DNA of 64,000 nt. It comes from Mucilaginibacter sp. OK098 (GTDB taxonomy: Bacteria; Bacteroidota; Bacteroidia; Sphingobacteriales; Sphingobacteriaceae). Location of the stretch: the NCBI RefSeq assembly GCF_900142915.1, contig NZ_FRCM01000001.1, positions 1,240,001-1,304,000 of the forward strand. Direction: 5' to 3'. Shown here in pieces: positions 24,963-34,151 of the stretch (positions are counted from its first letter, which is position 1; the number at the start of each line of letters is the position of its first letter). A program made the position numbers and the translations under genes. The notes under the pieces are model-generated. The model worked only from the letters and a program-made list of their open reading frames with translations. It was not told where the DNA came from and did no database searches.

Positions 24963-25958
24963 TCAAAATGACTTTGTAATGGGTATAGCGTTCCATGTTG
25001 TATCAACCGAAACAGTAAAACCGCCGGTACTGTGTGTTGTGGTGCCTCCAAATAAACTTCCTGACAATAAAGTTACCTTATTTGGCTGCCCCGTTACATT
25101 GGATATGTTTTTATTGGCAATAATATTTGGAATATTGGTATATGGAGGAGGTGGTGGTAGTGATGAACAATAAACGTTTACAGAAAATGGTGCGGATGTT
25201 AAAAATAATTGTGCCAGTTTAAAATTCGTAGTCCCTATCTGCGCTGCTGATACAGGACTTATAATTTCATTATTTCCTTCAGATATCGAGCCGGTGCCCG
25301 ATCCTATATAAAATTTATCAGACGGATTCGTAAGGACATACATGGTTTTAGCATTAGCCGGCAAAGCATCTTCTATATTAACTACTAATTTAGATGTTAT
25401 TCTATCCAGGCTGATACTTTGGTTTATATCAGTATTTGTTACGTTTAATGTTATTTTCTTGTAAAAAGTATCGTCCGTAAACGGATGCCAGCTCAAATAC
25501 CCATTATTGATATCCTCATCAAACCCGTATGCTAACACATCTGTACTTAATTTTCTGGGGACGTCAACATATTTGGCTTTATCTCCGGAAACTATTAAAT
25601 TGTTCCCACCTGCAGCAACAACAAGAAAATAGGTACCGGACGCCAGGTTATCAGTATAACTACCAAACCCAGGATCGGTAGATAGTTGTTTTACAGTTGT
25701 GATATTACCCCCATTTGAATCATATACTGCAAAGTATAAAACATCAGCATGATTAGTTAAAGCTGTATCTGCCGCGTTTTCTTTTAAGCCATTGGTTTTC
25801 AAATTACTGGTTTCAAAAGCTCCTGTTGATTTTGAAAACCCCACATTAAATGCAACCTTATGCGTGGTAGTACTTGTGCCGTGATCTTTTGAATGATCTT
25901 TTTTACAGGATACCAGCATAATGCAAACCAGTATTAATCCAAATAAAAACTTTTTCAT
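24963..25958 (-). CDS. lipoprotein, fimbrillin/Mfa2-like, paralogue A
   Basis: 331 residues from the ATG at 25958, chosen because it gives a proper lipoprotein signal MKKFLFGLILVCIMLVSCKKDHS (shown in part; lipobox Cys18). An upstream in-frame Met at 26006 would add 16 residues in front of that signal. The mature part is beta-rich: VLYFAVYDSNG, NLASGTYFLVVAAGG, KLVVNIEDALPANAKT. This pattern resembles the FimB/Mfa2-type anchor domains of Bacteroidota fimbriae, but no fimbrial shaft gene is nearby. A Pro5 run (LPPPPPY) lies near 288-294. It shares signal, Lys-Lys-Asp-His-Ser start and domain order with the next gene, so the two are paralogues in one operon. Confidence 0.72.
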   Translation of the reverse strand: MKKFLFGLILVCIMLVSCKKDHSKDHGTSTTTHKVAFNVGFSKSTGAFETSNLKTNGLKENAADTALTNHADVLYFAVYDSNGGNITTVKQLSTDPGFGSYTDNLASGTYFLVVAAGGNNLIVSGDKAKYVDVPRKLSTDVLAYGFDEDINNGYLSWHPFTDDTFYKKITLNVTNTDINQSISLDRITSKLVVNIEDALPANAKTMYVLTNPSDKFYIGSGTGSISEGNNEIISPVSAAQIGTTNFKLAQLFLTSAPFSVNVYCSSLPPPPPYTNIPNIIANKNISNVTGQPNKVTLLSGSLFGGTTTHSTGGFTVSVDTTWNAIPITKSF

Positions 25959-26016
25959 TTTCTTAAGTTTAACTTTGTAATTTTTATAATTTCTAAACCC
26001 CGGCACTCCTTTTAAT

Positions 26017-26949
26017 TTATTTTTGAGAACCGTAGCTACTGGAAAAAGGAATAATTATTGGTGTTGGATCCCAGGTAGAATTTAGGGTTACATTAAAAGT
26101 ATCAATACTTCCAAAAAGTTTACCTGACAATATAGTTTTCGTGTTTTTTTCACAAGTTACATTTGCAACAATAGCTGTACCAAGTGCTTTTGATGCAGCA
26201 TCATAACAAATAATTTTCACGGTAAAAGGTGCATATGTATTTAAAATGATATTATTTATTTTATAATTGGTTGTACCTATTACAGTATTGGGAATTTTTG
26301 CGGAAACTACCAGTGTATCAGCATAAAGGAGCTTCTCAGTTAAAAATGAATATTCAGTTCCTTGATCTGCTATAGAAATTACCAATTTACTGGCAGTTGC
26401 AGGTATGGCATCTTCAATATTCACTTCCAGTTGCCCTGCAATCCTGGTTCCTGTTACACTTTGGTTAACATTTGCTCCTGAAACAGTTAATTGAAATTTA
26501 TTAAAAAACACATCTTTCCATGGGCCGAGATAATACATATAACCATTATTAAGGGTTATAGAATTACCGTTAGCCGAGGGAGCGTATACACCTAAACCAG
26601 TTAGCCCGGCAGCTATTACTACAGTATAAGTTCCTGAAGGCAGATTATCAGAAATATTACCAAAATTAGCATTTGTTGAATCCTGTACCAGGGAGTGCAG
26701 CACCTGGCCATTGGGATCAAATACAAAATAATATAATACTTTTAAATAGTTTGTAACAGCGTCTGTTCTTAGGCCATTTACCTGCGGCTTACTCTTTATT
26801 GAATTGCTGATGGTTTCGGTAAAACCTGATAAATTAAGATTTACCTGGTAAAGTTTTTGCGCAGGCTTATCAGTTGATCCCGAGTGGTCTTTTTTACAGG
26901 AAAAAAGGAACATTGCCGCCGCAGCGACGTAAAGTATAGCCTTTTTCAT
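26017..26949 (-). CDS. lipoprotein, fimbrillin/Mfa2-like, paralogue B
   Basis: 310 residues. Lipobox LFSC with Cys18, followed by KKDHS as in the neighbour. Corresponding motifs: VLYYFVFDPNGQ, NLPSGTYTVVIAAG and QLEVNIEDAIPATASK line up with VLYFAVYDSNG, NLASGTYFLVVAAG and KLVVNIEDALPANAK of paralogue A. This is the promoter-proximal gene of the pair; 58 bp separate its stop from the ATG of the next gene. Likely periplasm-facing or surface-exposed lipoprotein; function unknown. Confidence 0.72.
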   Translation of the reverse strand: MKKAILYVAAAAMFLFSCKKDHSGSTDKPAQKLYQVNLNLSGFTETISNSIKSKPQVNGLRTDAVTNYLKVLYYFVFDPNGQVLHSLVQDSTNANFGNISDNLPSGTYTVVIAAGLTGLGVYAPSANGNSITLNNGYMYYLGPWKDVFFNKFQLTVSGANVNQSVTGTRIAGQLEVNIEDAIPATASKLVISIADQGTEYSFLTEKLLYADTLVVSAKIPNTVIGTTNYKINNIILNTYAPFTVKIICYDAASKALGTAIVANVTCEKNTKTILSGKLFGSIDTFNVTLNSTWDPTPIIIPFSSSYGSQK

Positions 26950-27063
26950 TAGATTTTATTTTGAGGAGAATTAAATTCTTAATTAGGAGCTTCCAAATGG
27001 GCCAAAGAAGTCCCAGCTTATAACATGCTAAAAATAAACATTTTATTTTAATTAAACTTATCA

Positions 27064-27105
27064 AAAACAAAGCGAGCCGGGTAAATACCCGACTCGCTTT
27101 GTTTT
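27064..27105. terminator. terminator of the response-regulator gene, twin 2
   Basis: Stem AAAACAAAGCGAG (27064-27076) with CTCGCTTTGTTTT (27093-27105), inner CGGGT/ACCCG and AAAT loop. Palindromic, so it serves the minus-strand gene ending at 27127. Same sequence as twin 1 apart from paired changes. Confidence 0.85.
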
Positions 27106-27126
27106 TATATCACTATAGATAAGTAA

Positions 27127-27819
27127 TTATCTTGCTTCAAATTTATACCCTACTCCTTTTACAGTGGCAACGCAATCATCGCCCAGTTTTTCGCGAAGCT
27201 TGCGGATATGCACATCAATGGTACGGTTGGTAACCACTACAGAATCTTCCCAGATGTTTTTAAGGATCACCTCCCTGGTATAAACCTTCCCCGGTTTTGA
27301 GGCCAGCAGATAAAGCAGCTCAAATTCTTTTTTAGCTAAAACCACTTTATTCCCTCTTTGAAAAACAAGGTAAGCTTCGCGGTCAATCACCAGGTCGCCA
27401 ATTTCAAGCTTGTTATCGGTCATGTCTTCGGCAGGTGCGTTGCGGCGTAATATGGCGTTTATGCGGCTAACCAATGCGCGTGGCTTTATAGGTTTGGCTA
27501 TATAATCGTCAGCACCAACATTAAAACCGGCAATTTCCGAATACTCTTCACTTCGGGCGGTTAAAAAAACCATAAAGGTGTTTTTAAACTCAGGCATGGT
27601 GCGCATAATGCGGCACGCTTCTATACCGTCCATTTTGGGCATCATTATATCCAGCACAATAAGGTCTGGCAATGATCTTTTCGCTTCGGCAACGGCTTCT
27701 TGCCCGTTGCGAGCCAGGAAAACCTGGTAGCCCTCTTTTTTCAAATTATATTCAATAAGCTCTAAAATATCAGGCTCATCGTCAACTATTAGAATTTTTT
27801 GTTTGTTAGAACTACTCAT
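27127..27819 (-). CDS. response regulator, OmpR/PhoB type
   Basis: 230 residues. Receiver domain at 7-125: acidic pair in VDDEPD (13-14), phospho-acceptor Asp57 in LIVLDIMMPKMDG, conserved Thr in FLTARSEE and Lys in DDYIAKPIKPR. Winged-helix DNA-binding domain at 135-230 with VVTNRTIDVHIRKLREKLG and VKGVGYKFE. No histidine kinase gene is on either side, so it is an orphan here; relatives in Bacteroidota are often paired with a distant PhoR-like kinase. A TACTTTTA box lies about 20 bp upstream of the ATG. Confidence 0.92.
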   Translation of the reverse strand: MSSSNKQKILIVDDEPDILELIEYNLKKEGYQVFLARNGQEAVAEAKRSLPDLIVLDIMMPKMDGIEACRIMRTMPEFKNTFMVFLTARSEEYSEIAGFNVGADDYIAKPIKPRALVSRINAILRRNAPAEDMTDNKLEIGDLVIDREAYLVFQRGNKVVLAKKEFELLYLLASKPGKVYTREVILKNIWEDSVVVTNRTIDVHIRKLREKLGDDCVATVKGVGYKFEAR

Positions 27820-27895
27820 GCAGGTTAATTTTTGCGTAAAAGTAGGTGCGCAAATGAAGATTACGGTTAAATATACATTAACAAATTGTTAAATG

Positions 27896-29038
27896 TTACT
27901 TTATTTTAACGATTTGTTGAGATTTACTAAATGTCTTATTTAAAAATTCTTCAAGATCGGCCCCAGTTACGTTCTTTGCAACTATAATTCCCTGCGGATC
28001 AATTATAAAATTTGAAGGGATAGCTTCTATATGATATAGCCTTTCTGTTGGCCCTTCAAAATTCTTCAGGTCCGAGCCATGGCTCCAGGTTAATTTATCC
28101 GCACCAACCGCTTGCTCCCATTTGGTTTTATCCTGATCAAGCGAGATTCCTAAAATATTAAGGCCAAGCGGCTTGTAAATAGCGTATTGTTTAACCACGT
28201 TTGGATTTTCCTGGCGGCATGGCGCGCACCATGATGCCCAAAAATCAAGCATAACATATTTGCCTTTATAGTCGGCCAGCTTTATGGGTTTGCCGTCAAT
28301 GCCGGCAATAGTAAAATCAGGCGCTTTGTGCCCAACTGAAACAGGTTTCAGATCCGCCATTTGCTTGATAAATTTCTGCACGCCGGGATTATCTTTAAAA
28401 TTATCCTTTATAGCTTCTGAGTAATCAATAAGCTGGGGCTCAAACTTGCCCTGGTCAAGAGATGTTGCCGCGTAAAAACCGGCAAGCGAGTTTTTGTTTG
28501 CATTTATAAACTTCAGAATGTCTACGCTATACGCCTTAATATTTTGCTGAAAGATTGGCAGATAAATTTTTATCAGTGAATCTGATTCTTTGCCAATTGC
28601 CTGTGCTTTATCCTGGTATTCCTGGGTTATTTTAGCGCTCTTATCACCATAAAAATTACTGATCTTATTAAATTCCTTGATCTTTTCTGATTCATCCGAA
28701 CCTGAGATCTTATAAGCATGTGAGTTATCAGTAAGGTTAGTGCTGAAATCAATGGCATCACCGTTTTTTGCGATCACATCAAAAATACTCCCGCCCACCC
28801 TTAGTTTATACAGGTTAGCATAAGGAGCCTTATGTTTAAATTCAAATTTCCCCTGGTCGCTTAAATTGGTTGAATCAACCACGGCAATATTGGCGCTGTC
28901 GGCCTCTAAAAGGAAGATCTTTTTAAGGCTTCCCGGATTTTCTACATTACCCGAAATGCTAAACACACTGCTGTCTTTGCATGAGTATATGGCAAACGAT
29001 GATAAAATAACGAGGATGAGGATTAAATGCTTTTTCAT
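27896..29038 (-). CDS. TlpA/AhpC-like thiol-disulfide oxidoreductase lipoprotein with DUF4369
   Basis: 380 residues. Lipobox AIYSC (Cys20). Residues 25-115 form a DUF4369-like beta domain (FSISGNVENPGSLKKIFL), 120-230 are helical, and 235-370 form a thioredoxin-fold domain of the AhpC/TSA-TlpA group: KAPDFTIAGIDGKP, then WASWCAPCRQ with redox Cys271 and Cys274, and the cis-Pro segment EAIPSNFII. It is expected to reduce or shuffle disulfides in the periplasm, anchored to a membrane. Single-gene unit; the upstream region carries inverted word repeats. Confidence 0.9.
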   Translation of the reverse strand: MKKHLILILVILSSFAIYSCKDSSVFSISGNVENPGSLKKIFLLEADSANIAVVDSTNLSDQGKFEFKHKAPYANLYKLRVGGSIFDVIAKNGDAIDFSTNLTDNSHAYKISGSDESEKIKEFNKISNFYGDKSAKITQEYQDKAQAIGKESDSLIKIYLPIFQQNIKAYSVDILKFINANKNSLAGFYAATSLDQGKFEPQLIDYSEAIKDNFKDNPGVQKFIKQMADLKPVSVGHKAPDFTIAGIDGKPIKLADYKGKYVMLDFWASWCAPCRQENPNVVKQYAIYKPLGLNILGISLDQDKTKWEQAVGADKLTWSHGSDLKNFEGPTERLYHIEAIPSNFIIDPQGIIVAKNVTGADLEEFLNKTFSKSQQIVKIK

Positions 29039-29055
29039 TCTTTTGAAATTTGGTT

Positions 29056-29200
29056 TTAGAGATTAGAGGCCAGAGATCAGAGGTTAGTTAACTATACCAT
29101 GATTCTTAAACCTATTTCTCTTCTTTAAAATATTTCTTTCGGACTTTACTGACTTTCGGACTTTAAAAACTAATCTCTAACCTCCGGCCTCTGATCACCT
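29056..29200. repeat. inverted TTAGAGATTAG arrays enclosing a TTTCGGACTTT array
   Basis: Left part 29056-29089 (TTAGAGATTAGAGGCCAGAG, ATCAGAGGTTAG) and right part 29169-29200 (ACTAATCTCTAACCTCCGGC, CTCTGATCACC) are near reverse complements. Between them lies CTTTCGGACTTTACTGACTT and TTCGGACTTT (29137-29165), of the GTCCGAAAG family. The gatB stop codon (29195-29197) lies in the right part. Confidence 0.65.
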
Positions 29201-30661
29201 AGCCTCCAATTCTTTTATTAACAACTGATTTGTTTTTTGGGGATCTATTTTGCCTTTCGAACTCTTCATTATCTCGCCCATAAACAGGCCTAAAACGCCC
29301 TTTTTACCCTTTTGGTATTCAACAACCTTATCAGGATATTTTGCAATAGCATCCTGTATAAAACGGCTCACATCATTAGTATCAGCACTTATAAGCAGGT
29401 TTAATTCTGCTGCCAGCTCTGCTGCAGTTTTATGGCTGTTTTTAATCAGCTCAGGAAACAACTTATGCGAAGCAACTGTATTATTTACTTTACCCGAATC
29501 AACCAGTTTTATTAAACCGGCCAGGGTTCCTGGTTTTAACTTAAAATCACTGATGGGTGTGCCGCTATCATTCAAATGTGATTTGATAGGCCCCATCAGC
29601 CAGTTTGCAGCTGCCTTATAATTGTCTGTGGCGGCAATAAGCTCCTCGAAGTATAATGCGAAATCCTTATCGGCAGTTATAACGCCGGCATCATAATCAG
29701 ATAAACCTAGCGCTGTTGTATATTTATCATACAGGGCATTTGGCAGCACGGGCATTGTACTGAGTACCCTGTTTATATATTCCTGGTTTAATGCTAACGG
29801 GGTAAGATCAGGCTCCGGGAAATAGCGATAATCATTAGCCATCTCCTTCGACCGTAAAACAGAGGTTTCGCCGGTGTCTGCATTAAAATTCAATGTATTT
29901 TGGTCGATATGCCCGCCATTTTCAATAATATTAACCTGGCGTTCAAACTCGTGTTCAATGGCCCGGTGTACATTACGGATGGAGTTGAGATTTTTCACTT
30001 CGCAACGATTGCCATAAGTAGTTTGCCCCTTAAGCCTCACCGAGATATTGGCATCGCAGCGCAGGCTGCCTTCTTCCATATTGCCATCGCAAACATCAAG
30101 GTAGCGAACCAGCTTACGGATCTCTGTTAAAAACTGTACGGCTTCCTCGCTGCTGCGCATATCAGGCTCGGTAACAATTTCAATTAAAGGTACCCCTGCC
30201 CTGTTCAGATCTATCAGCGAATCGGCATGGTGCTGGTCGTGCATGCTTTTGCCGGCATCTTCTTCCAGGTGAATATGGTGGATAGCGATATTTTTAGTAT
30301 GATCGGCTAATCTAACCAGTACAGATCCGCCTAAACAGATAGGCTGATGATCCTGGGTTATTTGGTAACCCTTTGGCAGATCGGCATAAAAATAATTTTT
30401 ACGGGCGAAGGTATTGCGCAGGTTTATGGTGCAATTGCAGGCAAGGCCCATTTTTACAGCATATTCGACCGCTCTTTTATTGAGCTTGGGCAAAGTGCCC
30501 GGGTGACCCAAAGATATTGCGCTGATGTGTTCATTAGGTCCGGCGCCAAAAGCGGCTGAATCTGAAGAGAACACTTTACTTAAAGTAGATAATTGTGCGT
30601 GAACTTCTAACCCGACAACTAACTCATATTTGTCACCTATCCCGGCTGTAAGACTTGTCAT
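29195..30661 (-). CDS. gatB: Asp-tRNA(Asn)/Glu-tRNA(Gln) amidotransferase subunit B
   Basis: 488 residues, full length. GatB with GatA and GatC converts Glu-tRNA-Gln (and Asp-tRNA-Asn) to the amide. Motifs: YELVVGLEVHAQL at the start, LGHPGTLPKLNKRAV, KNYFYADLPKGYQITQ, DLNRAGVPLIEIVTEPD, RCDANISVR, and the YqeY-like tail. gatA and gatC are not in the window, as is common when the three genes are scattered. A TATATTTG box lies 40 bp upstream. Confidence 0.96.
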   Translation of the reverse strand: MTSLTAGIGDKYELVVGLEVHAQLSTLSKVFSSDSAAFGAGPNEHISAISLGHPGTLPKLNKRAVEYAVKMGLACNCTINLRNTFARKNYFYADLPKGYQITQDHQPICLGGSVLVRLADHTKNIAIHHIHLEEDAGKSMHDQHHADSLIDLNRAGVPLIEIVTEPDMRSSEEAVQFLTEIRKLVRYLDVCDGNMEEGSLRCDANISVRLKGQTTYGNRCEVKNLNSIRNVHRAIEHEFERQVNIIENGGHIDQNTLNFNADTGETSVLRSKEMANDYRYFPEPDLTPLALNQEYINRVLSTMPVLPNALYDKYTTALGLSDYDAGVITADKDFALYFEELIAATDNYKAAANWLMGPIKSHLNDSGTPISDFKLKPGTLAGLIKLVDSGKVNNTVASHKLFPELIKNSHKTAAELAAELNLLISADTNDVSRFIQDAIAKYPDKVVEYQKGKKGVLGLFMGEIMKSSKGKIDPQKTNQLLIKELEAR

Positions 30662-30701
30662 ATAAATAAAATGCGGCGATGGTTTATCCTTTATTACTGC
30701 C

Positions 30702-30709
30702 CAAATATA
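30702..30709 (-). promoter_or_regulatory. -7 box of gatB
   Basis: TATATTTG on the minus strand, exact TAnnTTTG; predicted leader of about 33-35 bases. Confidence 0.5.
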
Positions 30710-30771
30710 AAGTTATTACTTATTAATGCGATATATTTTATTCATAGCGAACTAACCTTATTATTAAAGCT

Positions 30772-30868
30772 CCGTCATGCTGAACTTGTTTCAGCACCCC
30801 ACATGCTAAGTGTACGCCATGCATACGGGAATGTCCTATGGGGTGCCGAAACAAGTTCGGCATGACGG
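30772..30868. repeat. REP-like long inverted repeat
   Basis: Two 30-bp arms, 30772-30801 (starting CCGTCATGCTGAACTTG) and 30839-30868 (ending AAGTTCGGCATGACGG), pair with few mismatches around a 37-base middle. It lies between gatB's promoter and the alaS stop. Words like GTCATGCTGAACTTGTTTCA are known to me as dispersed palindromes in many bacterial genomes. No transposase gene is near. Confidence 0.8.
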
Positions 30869-30892
30869 ATTATGTTTAGTGATTAAAGAAGA

Positions 30893-33580
30893 TTACGCTA
30901 CAAAGCTCTTCGCCTTTTCCAATGCTTTATCCAAACCGCTAATATCACTTCCACCAGCTGTAGCAAAAAACGGCTGACCACCACCACCACCTTTTATCTC
31001 TTTAGCCAGTTCACGTATGATGTTGCCTGCATTTAAACCTTTTTCTTTCACAAGGTTCTCAGCTATCATTACAGTTAACGACGGCTTGCCGTCAATATCA
31101 GCAGCCAATACCAGGAACAGGTCTGAAACAATATCCTTTAGCTGGTAAGCTAAATTCTTTATGGCATCTGCGTTGGGTAGTTGTACTTTTTGGGCGATAA
31201 AATTAATGCCGTTTACCTGCTCGACCTTTTCAGCCAGTTCATTCTTTAAACCTGCTGATTTTTCAAGAACTGATTTTTCAATTTCCTTTTTAAGCTTCGA
31301 GTTTTCCTCCAGCAGGCTTTCAATGCTTTTTGAAAGATCTTTCGGATTTTTCAGCAGCTCTTTTAATTGCTGCACCAGCTTATCTTGTGCAATAATATAA
31401 TCGTCAGCAGCAATACCTGTAATGGCCTCGATGCGCCTTACCCCTGCGGCAACAGCGCTTTCACTGATAATTTTAAAGAAACCTATCTGCCCGGTAGCTT
31501 TAACGTGTGTACCACCGCAAAGCTCCTTGCTAAATTCATCATCAAAGGTAATTACACGCACATATTCACCATACTTTTCGCCAAACAGAGCTGTTACACC
31601 GCTGGTGATGGCTTCTGCGTAAACTACACTCCGCTCCTCTTTAAGCGGGATATTTTCGCGTACCTTCTGATTAACTATGGCTTCTATCTGTGCCAACTCA
31701 TCATCCGTCACCTTTGCAAAGTGCGAAAAGTCAAAACGCAGGTAATCTGAATTTACCAATGAACCTTTTTGATTAACATGCGTACCCAATACCTGTTTCA
31801 TAGCAGCATGCAGCAAGTGTGTTGCACTGTGGTTGCTGTTGGTGCGGTTCCGTAAAGCAGGGTCAACAATGGCGGTTAAAGCATCGTCAATATCTTCCGG
31901 CAGCTTATCCACATAATGAATGATCAGGCCGTTCTCTTTTTTGGTATCCGTAACATAAATGATCTCCCCATCCGGGAAAACCAGCTCACCTTTATCGCCT
32001 ACCTGGCCACCGCTTTCAGCGTAGAACGGGGTTTTATCTAAAACTATCTGGTATTGCTCTGTTCCTTTTGCTTTTACCTTGCGGTATTTTACAATATGGG
32101 CAATGCTTTCAGTTTCATCATAACCGGTAAATTCAACAGTATCATCATCTTTTAACACCACCCAATCGCCGGTATCAATGGCTGTTGCTGCGCGGGAACG
32201 GTCCTTTTGAGCTTGAAGAGCCTTTTCAAAACCTTCCATATTCACAGTAAAACCCAATTCCCTTGCCATCAATTCGGTCAAATCTATAGGAAACCCATAC
32301 GTATCTGACAATTCAAAAGCAAAGTCTCCCTGTATCGTTTTGGCTTTGAATCCTTCATAAAAATCAGTTGCCTTTTGACCTATTTCTAAGTGGGTGAGTA
32401 ATTTTATTTGCTCATTAAACCTTGTTATACCATTTCCTAAAGTCCTCAAAAATGAATTCTCCTCCTCTAAAACCACCTTCTGCACAAAATCCTTCTGCTC
32501 AACCAAATTATCAAACACACCTTTAAACTGCTCAGCTAACAAAGGCACCAATTGATTTAAAAATGGTTCTTTAAAATCTAAGTATTGATAGGAATATCTC
32601 ACAGCCCTGCGCAAAATCCTTCGGATCACGTAGCCGGCCTTATTATTTGATGGCAGCTGTCCATCAGCAATAGCAAAACTAATGGCGCGGATATGATCTG
32701 CAAGTACACGCATCGCAACGGCTTCATTCCAGCCTTCTTCACCGGGTTTGGCAGCGCTATTATATTTCTTACCGCTCTTTTCAGCAATAAAGCTGATCAT
32801 CGGCTGAAATACATCCGTATCGTAATTGGAGCTCTTGCCCTGCATTACCCGCACCAAACGCTCAAAACCCATCCCGGTATCAACGTGTTTGGCCGGCAAC
32901 GGCTGTAACGAGCCATCTTTCAATCGGTTAAATTGCATGAATACATTGTTCCAGATCTCAATCACCTGGTCATGATCGCCATTTACAAGCGTTGCACCAT
33001 CAATTAACGCGCGTTCACTGTCCGGGCGGTTATCGTAATGGATCTCCGAGCTTGGTCCGCAAGGGCCGGTTTCGCCCATCTCCCAAAAGTTATCTTTTTT
33101 ATTTCCGGGGAGGATGTTTGCTTCATCAGCAAATTCCTTCCAAAAATTATAAGTTTCGGTATCTTTCTCTAAGCCTTCCTTCTCATCGCCCTCAAAATAG
33201 GTAACGTAAAGGCGGCTCTTATCTATCTTATAAACATCAATAAGCAGCTCCCAGCTCCAGGCAATTGCTTCCTTTTTAAAGTAGTCGCCAAAGCTCCAGT
33301 TGCCCAGCATCTCGAACATGGTATGATGATAGGTATCTATTCCCACTTCTTCCAGGTCGTTATGCTTACCCGATACCCGCAAACAGCGCTGCGTATCAAC
33401 CGCTCGGTTAAACTTAGGTGTTTCCTCACCTAAAAAAATCGCTTTAAACTGGTTCATCCCCGCGTTGGTAAACATTAGCGTGGGGTCGTTTTTTATTACA
33501 ATAGGTGCAGAAGGCACAATAGTGTGTCCCTTTTTAGCAAAAAAATCAAGAAAAGCCTGACGAATTTGAGTAGCTGTCAT
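30893..33580 (-). CDS. alaS: alanyl-tRNA synthetase
   Basis: 895 residues, full length class II synthetase. N-terminal catalytic domain (FLDFFAKKGHTIVPSAPI, TNAGMNQFKAIFLG), editing domain with the HxxxH zinc motif in NSNHSATHLLHAAM and the CGGTHVKATG motif, a coiled-coil segment (SKSIESLLEENSKLKKEIEK) and the C-terminal DHHA1 domain ending GGGGGQPFFATAGG. Start: ATG at 33580, only 5 bases after a TACCTTTG box, so the transcript is probably leaderless. Confidence 0.97.
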   Translation of the reverse strand: MTATQIRQAFLDFFAKKGHTIVPSAPIVIKNDPTLMFTNAGMNQFKAIFLGEETPKFNRAVDTQRCLRVSGKHNDLEEVGIDTYHHTMFEMLGNWSFGDYFKKEAIAWSWELLIDVYKIDKSRLYVTYFEGDEKEGLEKDTETYNFWKEFADEANILPGNKKDNFWEMGETGPCGPSSEIHYDNRPDSERALIDGATLVNGDHDQVIEIWNNVFMQFNRLKDGSLQPLPAKHVDTGMGFERLVRVMQGKSSNYDTDVFQPMISFIAEKSGKKYNSAAKPGEEGWNEAVAMRVLADHIRAISFAIADGQLPSNNKAGYVIRRILRRAVRYSYQYLDFKEPFLNQLVPLLAEQFKGVFDNLVEQKDFVQKVVLEEENSFLRTLGNGITRFNEQIKLLTHLEIGQKATDFYEGFKAKTIQGDFAFELSDTYGFPIDLTELMARELGFTVNMEGFEKALQAQKDRSRAATAIDTGDWVVLKDDDTVEFTGYDETESIAHIVKYRKVKAKGTEQYQIVLDKTPFYAESGGQVGDKGELVFPDGEIIYVTDTKKENGLIIHYVDKLPEDIDDALTAIVDPALRNRTNSNHSATHLLHAAMKQVLGTHVNQKGSLVNSDYLRFDFSHFAKVTDDELAQIEAIVNQKVRENIPLKEERSVVYAEAITSGVTALFGEKYGEYVRVITFDDEFSKELCGGTHVKATGQIGFFKIISESAVAAGVRRIEAITGIAADDYIIAQDKLVQQLKELLKNPKDLSKSIESLLEENSKLKKEIEKSVLEKSAGLKNELAEKVEQVNGINFIAQKVQLPNADAIKNLAYQLKDIVSDLFLVLAADIDGKPSLTVMIAENLVKEKGLNAGNIIRELAKEIKGGGGGQPFFATAGGSDISGLDKALEKAKSFVA

Positions 33581-33585
33581 AAGTG

Positions 33586-33593
33586 CAAAGGTA
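33586..33593 (-). promoter_or_regulatory. -7 box of alaS
   Basis: TACCTTTG on the minus strand, exact TAnnTTTG, 5 bases before the ATG. Confidence 0.5.
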
Positions 33594-33678
33594 ATTATTA
33601 GTCCGAAATTGTCTGAACCATGATTAAAGGATTTAAAGATTTCCTGATGTTATAGGTTAACGCCTGTTCAAATGGGCC

Positions 33679-34111
33679 GAACCTACGGTTCTCCGTATTT
33701 CCGATGTCTTTTTTCAACGGATTAAAATCCGTTGTTACAATAGGCTATGCCTCTGAAGTAATTGTAATAAAGCTGAATTCAAATTTTAAAAAGAGGCTAT
33801 ACCTTTGAATTAACGGTTATCAATCACGCAGGCCTGCAACCTGCGCTAAGGTATAACGGCCTTTCAGGCCTTTAACATTTTGGTAAAACCCGAAACAAAA
33901 AGCCCTGAAAGGGCTAAATCCATCAGCACAGGTCGAAGGCCTGTGTTAAATAGGCATGAATCAGGAAAATAATTGATCATTAAAACATGTTTTGAACACT
34001 CAAGATTAATAACCCAGCCTGAGCCTAAAGAGCCGTAGGCTCAATATATTTTGTAACCACGGGTTTTAACCCGTGGCATGTAAAACCAGCGACAATAAGT
34101 GCCATAGGCAC
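33679..34111. repeat. cluster of ten different short palindromes
   Basis: No gene is visible in this 663-bp gap. Instead there are ten small inverted repeats with different arms: GAACC-GGTTC (33679-33691), CAACGGAT-ATCCGTTG (33715-33734), AGGC-GCCT (33742-33752), CGCAGG-CCTGCG (33827-33845), GGCCT-AGGCC (33858-33870), AGCCC-GGGCT (33901-33915), CACAGG-CCTGTG (33927-33945), TGAGCCTA-TAGGCTCA (34020-34043), CCACGGGTT-AACCCGTGG (34057-34076) and GTGCC-GGCAC (34099-34111). A degenerate copy of the third lies near 33793. Confidence 0.8.
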
Positions 34112-34151
34112 GCCCCATATAATTACAATGTAGAATCATCTTTTTTATCTT

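Noticed and set aside
30671..30865. Small plus-strand frame before alaS
   Set aside because: Most of it is the REP-like inverted repeat.
33679..34111. Reading the palindrome cluster as a group of terminators or a riboswitch
   Set aside because: Hairpins are short, lack T-tails, and have unrelated arms with no common fold.
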